DNA of 64,000 bases, taken from contig JAPDFW010000125.1 of assembly GCA_028826165.1 (NCBI GenBank), forward strand, positions 1-64,000, in the 5' to 3' direction. Below, piece by piece: positions 14,101 through 27,000 of this stretch. Under the pieces are notes generated by a model. That model had not been told where the DNA came from and ran no database searches. It was given only the letters and a program-made list of their open reading frames with translations. The position numbers and the translations under genes are program-made. The stretch's first letter is position 1, and every line of letters starts with the position of its first letter. Origin of the DNA: Anaeramoeba ignava (Eukaryota > Metamonada > Anaeramoebidae).

Positions 14101-14713
14101 ATTTAAAATAAATATAAATATAAATATAAATATAAATATAAATATAAATATAAATATAAATATAAATATAAATATAAATATAAATATAAATATAAATATA
14201 AATATAAATATAAATATAAATATAAATATAAATATAAATATAAATATAAATATAAATATAAATATAAATATTTAAAATAATATAAATATAAATATTTAAT
14301 TTATATTTTTTAAGTAATTACCAGTAACAAAAAGAAAACATTCAGGATATTCATTTCTTTTGAATATTCTTAAACATGAACCAAAAAACTTTTGCCCATC
14401 TCCTTTTGTAAGAGCAAAAGTAAAATATTCACTTTTATAAAAGAAATATATAAAAAATTTTAACTTGAAAAAATATGTGTTTTTTTTTATTGATTTACGT
14501 TTCAATTTGTTGGTTATTATTTATGACTTTTTCATCAGGAAAACAGAAATGTTTAATTTTATCTTTTAATTTATCATCTTTTTTTTTTGGATAAGAAAAA
14601 ACTACTGCAATATGATCTGAATTATTTAATTCTGTTTCTTGATTTGAATAAGGAGATTTTAAAAATTGAACAATATGAAAAACATCAAATAAAGTTTTTT
14701 GTGAATTTTCCAT
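11116..14713 (-). CDS. DENN-domain protein (putative Rab GEF), 7 exons, 790 aa
   Basis: Exons (minus): 14713-14499, 14431-14322, 14060-13849, 13768-13604, 13455-13212, 13134-12971, 12378-11116. The sum is 2373 nt, exactly 791 codons. DENN proteins are typically exchange factors for Rab GTPases. uDENN, residues about 1-125: [19 protein letters not shown]. cDENN, about 180-305: [26 protein letters not shown], then [15 protein letters not shown]. dDENN, about 315-395: [14 protein letters not shown]. From about residue 400 the chain is a disordered K/S/Q-rich tail with two SPFEKEI-type repeats. Introns 2, 4 and 6 hold simple repeats. It is divergent from the DENND6-like gene across a 195-bp promoter. 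The Rab substrate and DENND subfamily are not resolved. Confidence 0.9.
12379..12970 (-). repeat. Intron 6 of the DENN gene, (ATTTAATATTTT)n
   Basis: 592-bp intron made almost wholly of AAATAAAATATT/AAATAAATT units. Donor GTAAAAGAAATT, acceptor TATTCTAG. It lies within the dDENN coding region. Confidence 0.88.
13456..13603 (-). repeat. Intron 4 of the DENN gene, same 12-mer
   Basis: 148-bp intron of TAAATAAAATAT units with an unusual donor, GTTTTATATC, and acceptor AAATTAG. It separates NWQ from HIFSPILP in cDENN and is phase 0. Confidence 0.82.
14061..14321 (-). repeat. Intron 2 of the DENN gene, (TATAAA)n
   Basis: 261-bp intron with about 30 near-perfect ATAAAT hexamers. Donor GTAATTACTT, acceptor GTTATAG. 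Confidence 0.9.
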
Positions 14714-14908
14714 TATAATTTTTCTTTTTAAAATAATAAAAATAATAAAATAAAAAAAAAGGAAAAAAATGAAAAATAAAAAAATAAAAAAATTTTTTTT
14801 AAATTACTAATTTTTTCATAATAATTATTCAGTTAAAATATTTTTTTTTAATTTTTTTTTTTTTCATTTTTTTTTAGTTTCTTTTTTTTTAAATAAATAA
14901 AATAATAA
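14714..14908. promoter_or_regulatory. Bidirectional promoter, DENN / DENND6-like
   Basis: 195 bp between two divergent start codons. Left half: AAAAAAATGAAAAA (minus-strand CATTTTTTT). Right half: TTTTTTTTTCATTTTTTTTT about 35 bp before the plus-strand ATG. Confidence 0.6.
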
Positions 14909-17900
14909 ATGGAAAGATTAGATAAATGGATTGATTGTGTTTGTGTTTTACAATATCAAGAACATAATGGAACAAGTAAAAATATTATTTAAAAAAATAT
15001 ATTTTCTTTATAAATCTTTTTTTTTAAATTAAAATAAAAATAAAAATAGAAATTTTAAAAAAATATCCAAATAATTTCCAATTTACAAAAAAGCAAAAGA
15101 ATAAATTGTAAGTAAAATTAAAAATTAAAATTAAAATTAAAATTAAAATTAAAATTTAAATTTAAAAAAAAAGAAAAAAAATATCATTTCCAGATACAAA
15201 TCGACAATTATTTGAAACAACATATTCATTTAAATTTTCCAAAATTCAACATCATCAAAAAGAAAAAGAAAATGAAAATGAAAATGAAAATGAAAAAGAA
15301 AAAGATAAAAATAAACAAAATGAAATTGAAATAGAAATTGAAGAAAATAATGAAAATGAAAAAACAGCAAAAAAAATAGAAAAATTAAAAAAAAAACAAC
15401 AAAAAACAGAAAAGAAAAAATCACGAAAAATCATATTGAATCAAAAACAAAAAACAACATTATATGGATTTGCTTATTATAGAAGAACACAAGGAACAGA
15501 TATTTCACGAGGAAATGAATATTCGATAGTAATTTTAACGAAGCATTTATTTTTAGGAGTTTTAAAAAAAATAACGGAAATACTTGGGTCATTTTATTTC
15601 CAATATGGAGATGAAGCTATTGAGAATGGATTAGCGGAGATCAACAAATGGCCGATAATTTTCACACCTGAAAGAGTGTATCAACTTCCGTTATTAGGGA
15701 CAATACTGCCTGTTTATTTTTTAACGCCGAATCGGGCGATTATTGTGAATTCCAAAACACTTGTGACAATTCCCGCGAAGAATCCCTTGCGTTTTATTGA
15801 GCAAGATCGGGATTTTTCGCGCAAGTTTATTTGCCACACTGAATTTCCTGGAATTGAAATTAATTTGTATAAAATATTCCATAGTTGCATTTCCTCTTTG
15901 TGGTTGCTTTGGCAGCTTGTTATTACTGGCGAGCCTATTCTTGTTATTGCTCCTACTCCTGAGGAGTGCAATCATGCTGTCTTCGGTTTGATGAGTTTGA
16001 TTGCTCCTGTTGAGTATAAGGGTGTTGTTTCTCAATATCATATTCGTTTTGGTGCGAATTTTGATAGTAATTTTGATCATCGTGCTCTTGAAAATGATAA
16101 GTTTTATACTCAAGCTTTTATTACTGCAACAACATTGGATTTATCTTCTGTTGATTTAGCGAAGTTTCCGAATCAACTTTATATAACTGAGCATGAGTAA
16201 ATTATTAATAAATTAAAATATAAATTTAAATATAAATTTAAATATAAATTTAAATATAAATTTAAATATAAATTTAAATATAAATTTAAATATAAATTTA
16301 AATATAAATTTAAATATAAATTTAAATATAAATTAAAATATAAATTAAATATAAATTAAAATATAAATTAAAATATAAAATTATTAATAAATTAAAATAT
16401 AAATTAAAATAGAAATTAAAACATAAATTAAAATATAAATTAAAACATAAATTAAAATATAAATTAAAATATAAATTAAAATATAAATTAAAAATATAAA
16501 TTAAAATATAAATTAAAATATAAATTTAAATATAAATTAAAATATAAAATTATATTAATAAATTAAAATATAAATTAAAATATAAATTAAAAATATAAAT
16601 TAAAATATAAATTAAAATATAAATTTAAATATAAATTAAAATATAAATTAAAAATATAAATTAAAACATAAATTAAAATATAAATTAAAATATAAATTAA
16701 AATATAAATTAAATATAAATTAAAATATAAATTAAAAATAAAATTAAAAATATAAATTAAAATAGAAATTAAAATATAAATTAAAAATATAAATTAAAAC
16801 ATAAATTAAAATATAAATTAAAAATATAAATTAAAATATAAATTAAAATATAAATTAAAATATAAATTAAAATATAAATTAAAAATATAAATTAAAAATA
16901 TAAATTTAAATATAAATTTAAATATAAATTAAAAACATAAATTAAAAATATAAATTAAAATATAAATTAAAAATATAAATTAAAATATAAATTAAAAATA
17001 TAAATTAAAAATATAAATTAAAATATAAATTAAAATTAATAAATTAAAATATAAATTTATTAATAAATTAAAATATAAATTAAAATATAAATTTATTAAT
17101 AAAATAAAAATATAAATTAAAATATAAATTAAAATATAAAATTATTAATAAATTAAAATATAAATTAAAAATATAAATTAAAATATAAAATATAAAATAA
17201 AATATTTAAAAATATAAATTAAAAAATATAAATTAAAATAATATAAATTAAAAAATAAATTAAAAATATAAATTAAAATATAAATTAAAAATATAAATTA
17301 AAAATATAAAATTAAAATATAAATTAAAATATAAAATTTAAAATAATAAATTAAAAATTAAAATATAAATTTATTAATAAATTAAAATATAAATTAAAAT
17401 ATAAATTTATTAATAAAATAAAATATAAATTAAATATAAATTAAAATATAAATTTATTAATAAATTAAAATATAAATTAAAAATATAAATAAAAAATAAA
17501 AAAAAATATAAATTAAAATATAAAAAAAATATAAATTAAAAATATAAATTAAAAATATAAATTAAAATATAAAATTAAAATATAAATTAAAATATAAATT
17601 AAAATATAAATTTATTTATAAATTTAAATATAAATTAAAAATATAAATTTATTTATAAATTTAAATATAAATTAAAATATAAATTTATTTTATAAATTTA
17701 AAATATAAATAAAATATAAATTAAAATATAAATTTATTAATAAATTAAAATATAAATTTATTAATAAATTAAAAATATAAAATTAAAAAAAAATAAATTA
17801 AAATATAAAATTAAAATATAAATTAAAAATATAAATTAAAAATATAAATTAAAATATAAATTTATTAATAAATTAATTAATAAATTAAAATATAAATTAA

Positions 17901-20806
17901 AATATAAATTAAAAATATAAATTAAAATATAAATTAAAAATAAAAAATAAAAAAATAAATTAAAAAATAAATTAAAATATAAATTTATTAATAAAATAAA
18001 AATATAAATTAAATATAAATTTAAATATAAATTAAAAATATAAATTAAAATATAAATTAAAAATATAAATTAAAAATATAAATTAAAAATATAAATTTAT
18101 TAATAAATTAAAATATAAATAAAAAAAAATATAAATTTAAAATATAAATTTAAAATATAAAAAAATATAAAAATTAAATATAAAATTAAAATATAAATTA
18201 AAATATAAATTAAAATATAAAATAAAATATAAATTAAAATAGAAATTGAAATATAAATTAAAAATATAAATTAAAATATAAATTAAAATATAAATTAAAA
18301 ATATATATTAAAATAGAAATTAAAATATAAATTAAAATATAAATTAAAAATATAAATTAAAATATAAATTAAAATATATAAATTAAAAATATAAATTAAA
18401 ATATAAATTAAAATATAAATTAAAATATAAATTAAAAATATAAAATTATTAATAAAAAAATAAAAATATAAATAAAATATAAATTAAAATATAAATTAAA
18501 AAATATAAATTAAAATATAAATTAAAATATAAAATTAAAATATAAATTAAAAATATAAATTAAAAATATAAATTAAAAATATAAATTAAAAATATAAATT
18601 AAAATATAAATTTAAAATATAAATTAAAAATATAAATTAAAAATATAAATTTAAATATAAATTAAAATATAAATTTATTAATAAATTTATTAATAAATTA
18701 AAATATAAATTTATTAATAAATTAAAAATATAAATAAAAATAGAAATTAAAAATATAAATTTAAATATAAATTAAATATAAATTAATTAATAAATTTAAA
18801 TATAAATTAAAATAGAAATTAAAAATATAAATTAAAATATAAATAAAAATATAAATTTAAATATAAATTAAAATATAAATTTAAATATAAATTAAAATAT
18901 AAATTAAAATATAAATTTATTAATAAATTAAAATATAAATTTATTAATAAATAAAAATATAAATTAAAATATAAATTAAAATATAAATTAAAATTCATAA
19001 ATATAAATTAAAATATAAATTAAAAATAAATTAAAATATAAATTAAAATATAAATAAAAAATAAAAATATAAAATATAAAAATTAAAATATAAATTAAAA
19101 TATAAATTAAAAATATAAATTTAAATATAAATTAAAAAAATATAAATTAAAATATAAATTAAAAATATAAATTAAAATATAAATTTATTAATAAATTAAA
19201 ATATAAATTAAAATATAAATTTATTAATAAAATAAAAAATATAAATAAAAATATAAATTAAAATATAAATTAAAAATATAAAATTAAAACATAAATTAAA
19301 AATATAAATTAAAAATATAAATTAAAATATAAATTAAAATATAAATTAATTCAATAAATTTAAACATAAATTAAAATATAAATTAAAAATATAAATTAAA
19401 AAATATAAATTAAAATATAAATTTAAATATAAATTAAATATAAATTTATTAATAAAATAAAATATAAATTAAATATAAATTAAAATATAAATTAAAATAT
19501 AAATTAAAATATAAATTAAAAAATATAAATTAAAATATAAATTAAAATATAAAATAAAAATATAAATAAAAATATAAATTAAAAATATAAATATAAATAT
19601 AAATTAAAAATATTAAAATATAAATTAAAATATAAAATAAAATATAAAATAAAATATAAATAAAAATATAAATTAAAATATAAAATTATTAATAAATTAA
19701 AATATAAATAAAAATATAAATTAAAATATAAATTTATTTATAAATTAAAATATAAATTTATTAATAAATTAAAATATGAATTAATTAATAAATTAAAATA
19801 TAAATTAATTAATAAATTAAAATATAAATTAAAATATAAATTAAAATATAAAATTAAAATATAAATTAAAATATAAAATTATTAATAAATTAATTAATAA
19901 ATTAAAATATAAATTTATTTATAAAAATATTTTTAAAAAAAAAGTCCAAAACACTCAGGAAAAAAACATTTCACAATCAAATTAATCCATAAAAGAAGAT
20001 GCTTAATTTCCCCAAATAAATCAATCCTCAAAAGAATGAAAACACACAAACAATCATTCTTAGAACAAGAACAAGAAAGCAAAAATCAAATCTTACGAGA
20101 ACATTTTTTTCAACTGACAAGAAGCTTCACACTTCCACTTGAAAATTACTTCATATCATTAATGCCATTAGGAAGAGACGTTGTGCCATTTTATCATCCA
20201 CCCATTTTAAAAGGATTTTGTGAAAAGGAGTTTATTGGATTCTTATTATCAACAGAACCAGGAAGGCATTTAGAAGGAGGAGAAAAAGAAGGATGGGAAT
20301 TAATCTATAGAAAATTCATTCGTTCCCCAAATTTCGAGGCTTGGTACCAACAAAGAAGAGAAGAGGCAATCTATTCAATCCAAATTTACTACAGAAATAG
20401 CTTCCTTAGTATGAATTCTCGTGATATGCTTGCTAAATTAACTGATCTTCAAAAAGAAGATCTTCTCAAAAAAATTGATAATTCAATTCTCGCTTTTGCA
20501 AAAGATAAAGAATTGGCTTCAAAATTAAAAATTTTTAGACAGGATGTAATGAATGATCTTCCTCAACAAAGAATAACTGAAATTCGCAGAAAAACATTTC
20601 GCAAATTGAAAAAGAAATCAAAAGATTTTATTGATGAAAATCCTGAAGCAGTTTTTGAAGAAATCCAAATTCCTGATTCAATTAATATTGATGATGATAA
20701 TAATAATAACAATAATAACAATAACAACAATAACAACAATAATAATGATGATTCCCAAAGTTCAGAAAAAGAATTTATTGAAGATGATAGTGATGATGAA
20801 AAATAA
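14909..20806 (+). CDS. DENND6/FAM116-like DENN protein, 4 exons, 669 aa
   Basis: Exons: 14909-14975, 15050-15107, 15174-16196, 19945-20806; sum 2010 nt, exactly 670 codons. Family members are Rab GEFs, DENND6 acting on Rab14 in animals. N-terminal WIDCVCVLQ, KYPNNF and ISFPDTN; then LYGFAYYRRT, LLWQLVITGEPILVIAPTP (cDENN core). After the giant intron come REHFFQLTRSFTLPLENY and FIRSPNFEAWYQQRREEA, matching the DENND6 C-terminal half. A K/E/N-rich insert occupies residues about 60-125 and a poly-Asn run about 634-651, both repeat-encoded. Although 3.75 kb apart, exons 3 and 4 join in phase (CAT GA|T CCA) and in register with the family, so they form one gene. Convergent with prp31, 132 bp away. 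Confidence 0.9.
16197..19944 (+). repeat. 3748-bp intron of (TATAAATTAAAA)n
   Basis: Intron 3 of the DENND6-like gene. Donor GTAAATTATT at 16197, acceptor AAAAAAAAAG ending at 19944. Essentially the whole span is TATAAATTAAAA with variants TATAAATTTAAA and TATAAATTTATTAATAAATT. I found no GT inside the array and only rare AG (as in AATAGAAATT). No gene lies inside. Confidence 0.92.
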
Positions 20807-20938
20807 TCACTTTTTTATTATCAAATTTTTAATTTTAATTTTCTTTTCTTTTCTTTGATTTTTAATTAAAAAAAAAGGTTTTTTTTTTTTAGTTCAGAAA
20901 TCAGTTTTAATAATTAATAATAAAAGGAAAAACAAAAT

Positions 20939-22653
20939 CTAAACTTGTTTTTTAAAAGAATTATCTTTTGCAAAGTATCTAATAAAAGAAATTTAAAAAA
21001 GGAAAAAAGAATTAATAATTAAATTTTTAAAATGAAAAAAATTTAATAATAAAAAAAATACCTTTGAGTTAATTCTTTGGATTTTCTTCGTTTTGCTTCA
21101 GGATCACCCAATTCAATACCATTAGCAGGAAGAGCCAAACTGGAAGTCACACCAGCTAATGAATAGGTATTTGCACCGCGATTGGAGAAGCCCTTTATAA
21201 CTGTTGTTCTTCCATCTACGGGTGTAGGTTTAACTTGAGAATAAGGGGTTGATGAAGTTTTTAGACCGGGAATAACAGAAGAGAAGCCATCATAATACAA
21301 GGCCTTCTGCTTAAGTTTTTTCTCCTCGGATTTGCCTCTATTTTGGATCTCCTGGAGATGTATTTTGAGGTTGTCTGTTCCTTCTGTAAGCAAGCCAAAG
21401 CCTTTAGTTCCATCAAAAGAAGTTTCTTCCGGAATTCCGAATTTCAAGCGCGATTGCTGTTTTCGGAGTTCAGTCATCTTGAACTTTTCTTTCCTCTTTC
21501 GAGCTCGTCTTCCTCCCCTGCGTTTCTTCTTGCCATCATTGGGAACGGGCAAGGGTTTGGGCATTTTTGCAGGCGGAGGTTCTTGTAATTTTTCAATATA
21601 ATTTTCCACTTCTTTTCTCAATTTTTTTCCTTGCGCTCCTTTTTTGGATTGTCCGACAAGATCTATTCTTGCTGCCAATATACATTTTGCCGCCACTTGT
21701 CGGACAACCTTTTTTCTGAGCTCCACTGGGGTTTTTTCTACAAGCTCGCAGTCCAAAATTACTCCAGCATAACGAACTGAACGAGCGGATGAAAAACCTT
21801 CCAAATTTTTCCTATCTAATCCTAATAACTGAATACCCGACGCTGGCATCCGAGTTAAAGACTCTATTCCCCCAGATATTCCAATTAATTCTGCTGCTAT
21901 AGAGGTCCCCACTACTGCTGATAAATTTGGGGCTACAACCTTCATTTGGCTTTCAACATATTTTAGTATTTTTTTCTTCTTCTCATTCAATTCTAATAAA
22001 CTATCACATTTTTCAATAGTTTGTTTTAGCTCATCCTTCGTGAGCTTCTTTCCAGATGTTGTTGTTATCGACATTGATATTATCATTACTGTTGCTGTTG
22101 GCACAATTTTGTTGAGATCCAATTTTGTTGTGTTTTGCTTGTTCTTGATCATTTTTACAACTCTTGCATAATCAAGTGGAGATGTTACAATCGTCTCTAG
22201 TTCTGGGAATTTATTCGAGTAAATATCTCGGATTTGTTTGTATATGCGAAGTATTGAATTTGTGACTTCGTTAATTTGGTAATTGCATTTTTTTAAAAAT
22301 TCATGTTTTGGATCGTTTTTAATAAATTGTGATTTATTATTGATTTTTTCAATTTCATTCAATATTTCTTGAGTTTCATCTAAATTTTCAATTTCAATTT
22401 CAATTTCATTTGAATTTTGATTTGAATTTTGATTTGAATTTTGATTTTCATTTTGATTTAAATTTTCATTTGAATTTTCATTTGAATTTTCATTTGTATT
22501 TTCATTTGTATTTTCATTTGTATTTTTTTGGGTAAGAACATCTTTTGGAATTTGTGTTGGATTAATTTGTCCTTCTTGATTCTCTTCTTTTTCAAGATTA
22601 ATTCTTTTATCAAAATTTGTAATATCAAAAAGAAATTGTTCAGCAAGTGACAT
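20939..22653 (-). CDS. prp31: U4/U6 snRNP protein Prp31, 2 exons, 543 aa
   Basis: Exons 22653-21062 and 20978-20939; sum 1632 nt = 544 codons. Prp31 bridges U4/U6 to U5 and is needed for tri-snRNP assembly. An N-terminal NEN-type low-complexity run (residues about 45-90) precedes NOSIC. The Nop domain (about 215-340) has APNLSAVVGTSIAAELIGI and LAARIDLVGQ. Next come EPPPAKMPKPLPVP, KKRRGGRRARKRKEKF and LRKQQSRLKFG, the conserved Prp31 C-terminal block. The 40-nt last exon completes the conserved ending as RYFAKDNSFKKQV, replacing an apparent early stop. The intron (20979-21061) has donor GTATTTTTT and acceptor TTTATTAG. Family membership is certain by sequence. Confidence 0.96.
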
Positions 22654-23054
22654 AATTTTAATATTTTATTAAAAAAAAAAAAATGAAAAAAAAAATGAAA
22701 AAAAAAAATGAAAAAAAAAAAATAAATTTTTATTTTTTTATTTCGTTTTGAAATAAAATTATCTCAAACTGAGAGTGAATTAATAAATAAGAAAAAGAAA
22801 ATTTAAAATTTGAAATCATTTTCATTTTAATTTTTCATATTCTTATTAATTTATTTTGATTCTAGAAAGTTTGAAAAATTAAAAAATCAAAATTTTATAT
22901 TTTTTTTTATTTATAAAATTTTGTGTTTTTCTCGTTCTTTGAATCAAAGTTTATTTCTTCAATTTTACTTTGATTTTTCTCACGAGAAGAAATTAAATTA
23001 AAAAATTTTTAAAATTAAAATTCATTTTTTTCATTTTTCATTTTATTTAAAAAA
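22654..23054. promoter_or_regulatory. Bidirectional promoter, prp31 / EEP gene
   Basis: 401 bp between divergent starts. Three AAAAAAATGAAAAAA blocks lie next to prp31 (about 22671-22725); CATTTTTTTCATTTTTCATTTT lies 10-35 bp before the plus-strand ATG. Between them is an imperfect inverted pair including TTTCTCACGAGAAG. Confidence 0.6.
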
Positions 23055-23960
23055 ATGGAATTAAAAAAACAATTTAAAATTTCTTTAACAACTTGTAATG
23101 TTCTTTATGAACCTTATTATAAACGTTGGATTAAAGATCGCCAATTTTTAATGCCTTTTGAAAAAAGAATTCAAGCTTTTGAATTAAATAAGAACTTTTT
23201 CAATTCAAATGATATTGTTTGTTTTCAAGAATTTCCTTATTCAAAAGACAATAAAAACGAACAATCCAAAAATTCATTTAAAAAAAAAGCAAAAGAAATT
23301 TTTCCAAAAAATGAATTTAAACACATCAAAGATCCGCAAGCAAAAAGTGATGGACTTTATTCAGTTATTAAGTCAAGTACTTTTGATTTAATCAAGTCAG
23401 AAATTATTACTTTTGAAAAAAGTGATGATATTTATGTTGGAACAAAAAGAATTCAATTTCTTTCTTTGTGTTTGCATGAAAAACCTGAATGCACTTTTGG
23501 AATCATCAACACTCATCTTCCTTTTGTTAAGCATTGGTTCCAATCATCAGAAGAAAACTCAAGAAAATTATTTCATCAACTTCTTGATATCAAATCAAAA
23601 AACAATGATATTCAAAATTGGATTGTTTGTGGCGATTTTAATTTTAATATTTTAGGAAAATTGAAATCAAGATATTCTTTATTGATTGAGGAATCTTGTT
23701 TTGATCCAAAGAAAGGATGGAAGAATATTGTTTCTGATTTTGGATTTTCTGAAAAATCAACAAGTGTTAATCATGAATTGGAAATGAATGATTATATTTT
23801 ATGGAATTCTCAGTTTCTTTTTGCTTCTTCTGTTACACAAATTCCTGAAGATCTTGAACATCTTGTGAAACATTTTAATAAGACAGAAAATCCTTGGTTT
23901 TATGATGATTATTTTTCAGATCATTCAGCAGTTAAAATTGAATTTGATTTCCAAAATTAA
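23055..23960 (+). CDS. Endonuclease/exonuclease/phosphatase-family protein, 301 aa
   Basis: Single exon. Fold of DNase I, sphingomyelinase and inositol 5-phosphatase. Motifs in order: TTCNVL near residue 12, VCFQEFP near 55 (metal-binding Glu), INTHLPF near 150, VCGDFNFN near 195 (catalytic GDFN), MNDYILW near 250, and FSDHSAVK near 290 (catalytic SDH). No signal peptide or membrane segment is seen, so it is probably cytosolic or nuclear. All catalytic motifs look intact, so an active phosphodiesterase is likely; the substrate cannot be told. Its ATG lies directly behind a CATTTTTTTCATTTTT element. Convergent with the next gene, 125 bp away. Confidence 0.8.
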   Translation: MELKKQFKISLTTCNVLYEPYYKRWIKDRQFLMPFEKRIQAFELNKNFFNSNDIVCFQEFPYSKDNKNEQSKNSFKKKAKEIFPKNEFKHIKDPQAKSDGLYSVIKSSTFDLIKSEIITFEKSDDIYVGTKRIQFLSLCLHEKPECTFGIINTHLPFVKHWFQSSEENSRKLFHQLLDIKSKNNDIQNWIVCGDFNFNILGKLKSRYSLLIEESCFDPKKGWKNIVSDFGFSEKSTSVNHELEMNDYILWNSQFLFASSVTQIPEDLEHLVKHFNKTENPWFYDDYFSDHSAVKIEFDFQN

Positions 23961-24085
23961 AAATTAAAAATTAAATTTCTTTTTTCTTTTTTTTTTGAAA
24001 GGAAAATAATTCATTAAATGAATTAAAACAAAAAAAAAATTAATTGATTATTCTTATTCTTATTTCTTTTTTCTTTTTTTCTTTT

Positions 24086-27000
24086 TCAATCAATTTTCGC
24101 AAGTTTTTTAAATTTTTCTTGATCTTCTTTACTTAATAAACCTTTAGAAACAAGTGTTTGAATTTTACTTTCCAAAATTTTATAATTTGCAATTAATTCT
24201 TCACGAGGTTTATTATCTTTATCTTTTTTATTATCTTTTTTATTATCTTTTTCATTTTCATTTTCATTTTCATTTTCATTTTCATTTTCATTTTCATTCT
24301 CATTTTCATTCTCATTTTCATTCTCATTTTGATAAGAATTTGGATCAATACCATTGAAAAAATTAGAAGGGAAATTTTGTTGAAAAGATTGATTGGGAGA
24401 TCCTAAAGGAAACTGGGTATTATATTGAGGAAAAAATGGGACTGGATAATAAATAAAAGGGAATCCAAATGGAAGTGGATTATAATTTTGAACAGGAGTT
24501 CTTCTTTTTCTGATGATAATTCTTTTCTTTGAAGAATGGCGATGTTTAGGGAATTTCTCGCGGGTTGATTTTCTTGAGCTTTTTCTGTGGTGACTAGTGT
24601 GTTTTTTGTGTCTGGATGAACGATGAGATGAACGATGTTTTGGAGATGTTGATTCGATTGTTGATTCTGTAGTTAAATCTGAGGAATCCAGAATTGTGAT
24701 TGAGGAATTGCTATAAGAATCTGAGTCGTCACTTGATGAATATGAGAATCGTGATCGATGTTTTTGTCTGTGATTCAAATCAACTGCTCCAATTTGTGGT
24801 ATTTGTTGTGCAGATTGCATGTTGTTAGGATTTGATAGTAATTGTTGTTGATTTCCTAATACATTTCCGATTTGGTTCATTTCGTTGATTGTTTGATTTG
24901 GGATGTTTTGAGGATATTGTGCTAAATTTTGTAATTGATTCTCGTTTTCATTTGGTTTGGAATTTTGGGTTTCTTGTTGAGCTTCATTTAAATTGACATT
25001 TTTTTCATTTCCTGAATTTTCTTCTTTTTGGATACTATTTTCATTGCTATCTGAATGGTAAGAAATTTCCTTTTCTTTTTCTTTTTCCTTTTCTTTTTCT
25101 TCAATTTCCATTTCTGAATTTTGATTGGAATCAGTGGAAACTTTGTAATTGTTATTTTTGGTTTCAATTTCTCCGTTATCTTTCGAATATTTTTCATTTT
25201 CTTCTTCTTGATTGCTTTCTGATGAAGAATTAGATTGTGCTGTTTCATTGTATTCTTTTTGGGAATCTTGATCCATGTTTTTCGAAAATTTTTTGTGATT
25301 TTTTTTGGAATCTGAATGAAGAGAGTGTTTTTTACTGTGATGATGTTTCTTTTTGCTTTTTTTCTTTTCTGAGTGAGATTTCTTATGTTTTTTGTCTTTA
25401 TTAATTCGGTGTCTTGTTAGCATTCTTTTTTTTTCAGCTTTTGATGTAAAATATTCGTCAGTATCAGAAGATGTTGATTCATCTTGTGATTTTTTTCTTT
25501 TTGATTTTGATTTTGGTTTTAGTTTTGATCGTGATTTCGATTTTGATTTTGATTTAGATCTTGATCTTCTTTTGCTTTTTTTTGGAGGTGGTCTTGATTT
25601 TTTTAAGCTCATTGCTTTTTTTTCTGTCATTACTTTTGGATCTAAAAGTTTTCTACATTTTTTGAGCCAAATAAAGAATGTATAATCGATTGTTTTATCT
25701 CTTCCAGTTCTTTGGAAATTGAAGTATTTTTGCATCCAAGATTTGATTGTTAGATCTGAATGATTTGAGCCTAAAAATTTGATTTTAATTTTATAAATGA
25801 ATTTTAATTTTAATTTTAATTTTAATTTTAATTTTGATTTTAATTTTAATTTTGATTTTAATTTTAAATTTTAATTTTAATTTTGATTTTAATTTTAATT
25901 TCAATTTTGATTTTAATTTTAATTACCTTCTAAAGTATTTACTCCTGCTTTTGCTGCTGCTTTTATTTGAGAAAGTCGTTGATCTTTTTTAGGATAATCT
26001 TTAGATATTTCAACATAATTACGAACCATTCCTCGAATTTGAAAACTTGTATAATCTTCAAAATTATAATCTTGATCATTTGGATCTGGATTAATCAATA
26101 AAGGATTTTGAGAAATAAAATTTTCGAGAGTAACTTTTTTTGATATTGATTTTAATTTTGATTTTGATTTTAATTTTGATTTTGATTTTGATTTTAATTT
26201 TAATTTTAATTTTAATTTTTATTTTGATATTAATTTTAATTTTGATTTTAATTTTATTTTTTATTTTTAATTTTGATTTTGGATTTTGATTTTGATTTTG
26301 ATTTTGATTTTAATTTTGATTTTAATTTGAATTTTGATTTTGATTTTAATTTTGATTTAAATTTTAATATTAAATTTTAATTTTGATTTTAATTTTGATT
26401 TTAATTTTAATTTTAATTTTAATTTTAATTTTGATTTTGATTTTGATTTTGATTTTAATTTTAATTTTTAATTTTGATTTTAATTTTAATTTTAATTTTG
26501 ATTTTATTTTAATTTTAATTTTAATTTTGTAAGTACGCTCTTTAGATTCATTCAAATTAGAAGGTGATTCATTTTGAGTTTCATCATCAGGATATTCTTC
26601 ATAATTTGGTTTTTTTTGGTCACTCAATTCATCTTCTTGTAAATTAGTAGATTGATTTAAAACTTTATAATCCAAATTAGAAACTTCACTATCAACAGAA
26701 TCGGAATCAGTTTCATCATTACGAACAAATTTAATATTTGGGTCATTTTCATGAATTTCATGTTCATTTGATTCTTCATCATAATCAATTTCTGTTGTCA
26801 TAATTGGATAAGTTTGAGGTTTAACTTGATTTCCAATTAAATTTTCTTGTTGTTCTTCATATGGAGTTAATTCGTTTTCATTAATACTTATGTTTGAGTT
26901 TTCATAAAGAGTTACATTTCCATATCCTTGTTCATAACTCTCACTTGTTTCATCATCTTCTTTGTTTGTTTTGCTTTTTTTCATTGATTTTTTAGTGTTT

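Noticed and set aside
16197-19944. Array as a CRISPR or satellite between two genes
   Set aside because: There are no spacers, the units are 12-bp A/T repeats, and the flanking exons join as one DENND6-like gene.
20036-20806. A separate 256-aa gene starting at 20036
   Set aside because: The frame is open upstream to an acceptor at 19944 and the sequence continues the DENND6 C-terminal half.
21332-21601. Plus-strand frames within prp31
   Set aside because: Mirror frames of a highly conserved coding exon with no splice or promoter support.
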